A stretch of 5,818 bases of DNA from Alphaproteobacteria bacterium (GTDB lineage Bacteria > Pseudomonadota > Alphaproteobacteria > ATCC43930 > CGMCC-115725): NCBI GenBank assembly GCA_030039815.1, contig JASHUW010000656.1:1-5818 (forward strand), written 5' to 3'. The notes beneath the pieces were generated by a model. The model had not been told where the DNA came from and did not search any database. It saw nothing but the letters and a program-made list of their open reading frames with translations. The position numbers were made by a program, and so were the translations under genes. The number at the start of each line of letters is the position of its first letter. Within the stretch, counting starts at the first letter, position 1. Shown here one piece after another: positions 5,038 through 5,818 of the stretch.

Positions 5038-5818
5038 GTGGCGCGCATTCTCGTCACCGGGGCAGGCGGGTTTATCGGCAGCGCGCTCTGTCCGGCGCTC
5101 GGCGCGCGAGGACATGCGGTCCTCGCCGGGTCGCGCCGGGCTGCGCCGGTGGATGGCGCCGAACCGCTTGTCCTCGGCGAGATCGGGCCGGCTTTCGACT
5201 GGGCGCGGGCGCTCGATGGCGTCGACACCGTCATCCACCTGGCGCAGCGCGCCCATGCCGGCCCCGACCCGGTGGCGCTCGCCGCCGAGCCCTCAGCAAT
5301 CGCCACGCTCGCTCACGCAATGGGCCGCGCCGGGACACGGCGCTTGGTGCTGGTCAGCTCGGTCAAGGCGATGGGCGAAACGACAACCCCGGGCCGCCCC
5401 TTTCGCCCCGACGACGAGCCACGGCCGGAAGACGCCTACGGCCGCGCCAAGCTCGCCTCGGAGCGCGCGGCGCGGGCGGCCGCCGACGAGGCCGGTATCG
5501 AGCTGGTCGTGATCCGCCCGCCACTCGTCTATGGCCCCGGCGTCAAGGCCAATTTCGCGGCGCTGATGCGGCTCGCCGCGAGCGGCATCCCGCTCCCCTT
5601 CGCCGCGCTCGACAACCGCCGCAGTCTGATCTTCCGCGACAACCTGATCGATCTGCTGGCCGCCGCCGCGACCCATCCGGCGGCCGCCGGCATGACCCTG
5701 TTGGCGCGCGACGACGCGGATTTCTCGACGCCGGAGCTGATCCGCGCGCTGGCGGCCGGGCTCGGCCGCGAGGCGCGGCTCTTCCCGGTTCCCGCGGCGC
5801 TCCTCGCGGCGCTTGCGC
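5038..5818 (+). CDS. NAD-dependent sugar-nucleotide epimerase/dehydratase (extended SDR), C-terminus beyond window
   Basis: This extended short-chain dehydrogenase/reductase is likely to act on a nucleotide sugar for surface polysaccharide synthesis in the cytosol. The window has 260 codons of a protein usually near 310-330. The NAD(P) motif is VTGAGGFIG (6-14), with glycines 8, 11 and 14. Next come VIHLAQRAH, LVLVSSVKAMGE with the likely catalytic Ser108, and YGRAK with Tyr134 and Lys138, so the Ser-Tyr-Lys triad is complete. IRPPLVYGPGVKANF then leads into the substrate domain. This last segment and NRRSLIFRDNLID resemble UDP-GlcNAc-related 4-epimerases and the WbpV/WreQ-type UDP-QuiNAc 4-reductases; the exact reaction is not settled. 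GTG 5038 is chosen because it puts the Rossmann glycines at the normal distance. It diverges from the glycosyltransferase, 99 bases away, and the inverted repeat lies between. Confidence 0.92.
   Translation, partial: MARILVTGAGGFIGSALCPALGARGHAVLAGSRRAAPVDGAEPLVLGEIGPAFDWARALDGVDTVIHLAQRAHAGPDPVALAAEPSAIATLAHAMGRAGTRRLVLVSSVKAMGETTTPGRPFRPDDEPRPEDAYGRAKLASERAARAAADEAGIELVVIRPPLVYGPGVKANFAALMRLAASGIPLPFAALDNRRSLIFRDNLIDLLAAAATHPAAAGMTLLARDDADFSTPELIRALAAGLGREARLFPVPAALLAALA

Noticed and set aside
4896..5306. A 136-codon minus-strand open frame across the divergent gap and the epimerase start
   Set aside because: It reads through the inverted repeat and antisense to the Rossmann-fold part of the epimerase. 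Its RPST...VDPRVKPGG-like segment is the translation of the repeat, a known kind of spurious protein.

Overview
The window is GC-rich DNA, roughly two-thirds G+C by eye, from an alphaproteobacterium. The gene order (HDAC-family amidohydrolase, xseB, ispA, dxs) and the protein sequences fit Sphingomonadales best; this placement is from family knowledge and was not tested by a search. There are seven protein-coding genes, two of them cut by the window ends. No tRNA, rRNA, CRISPR array, insertion sequence or phage gene is visible, and no gene-free stretch exceeds about 100 bases.

Minus strand, read from right to left: a family 4 glycosyltransferase (4938-3724), a DUF423 membrane protein (3727-3359), an HDAC/AcuC-type deacetylase or acetylpolyamine amidohydrolase (3320-2391), exonuclease VII small subunit xseB (2378-2127), farnesyl diphosphate synthase ispA (2105-1194) and 1-deoxy-D-xylulose-5-phosphate synthase dxs (1181 to the left edge, C-terminus missing). 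Spacing is tight: a 4-base overlap, then gaps of 38, 12, 21 and 12 bases. No terminator separates the genes, so all six could share one transcript. Dxs feeds the MEP route to IPP and DMAPP, and IspA condenses these to farnesyl diphosphate. xseB-ispA-dxs is a classic proteobacterial linkage.

Plus strand, right end: an NAD-dependent sugar epimerase/dehydratase starts with GTG at 5038 and runs off the window. It diverges from the glycosyltransferase, and together they suggest the edge of a surface-polysaccharide locus next to the core isoprenoid operon.

The 99-base divergent gap (4939-5037) is largely filled by a large inverted repeat. It has two 27-base arms around an 11-base loop, and each arm carries its own small palindrome. 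This is the most unusual non-coding feature. It abuts the Shine-Dalgarno of the glycosyltransferase and ends 19 bases before the epimerase start. I see no convincing undescribed system here. The remaining points of interest are the repeat, the non-ATG starts, an A8 tract in xseB flanked by out-of-frame stops, and the deacetylase linked to isoprenoid genes.
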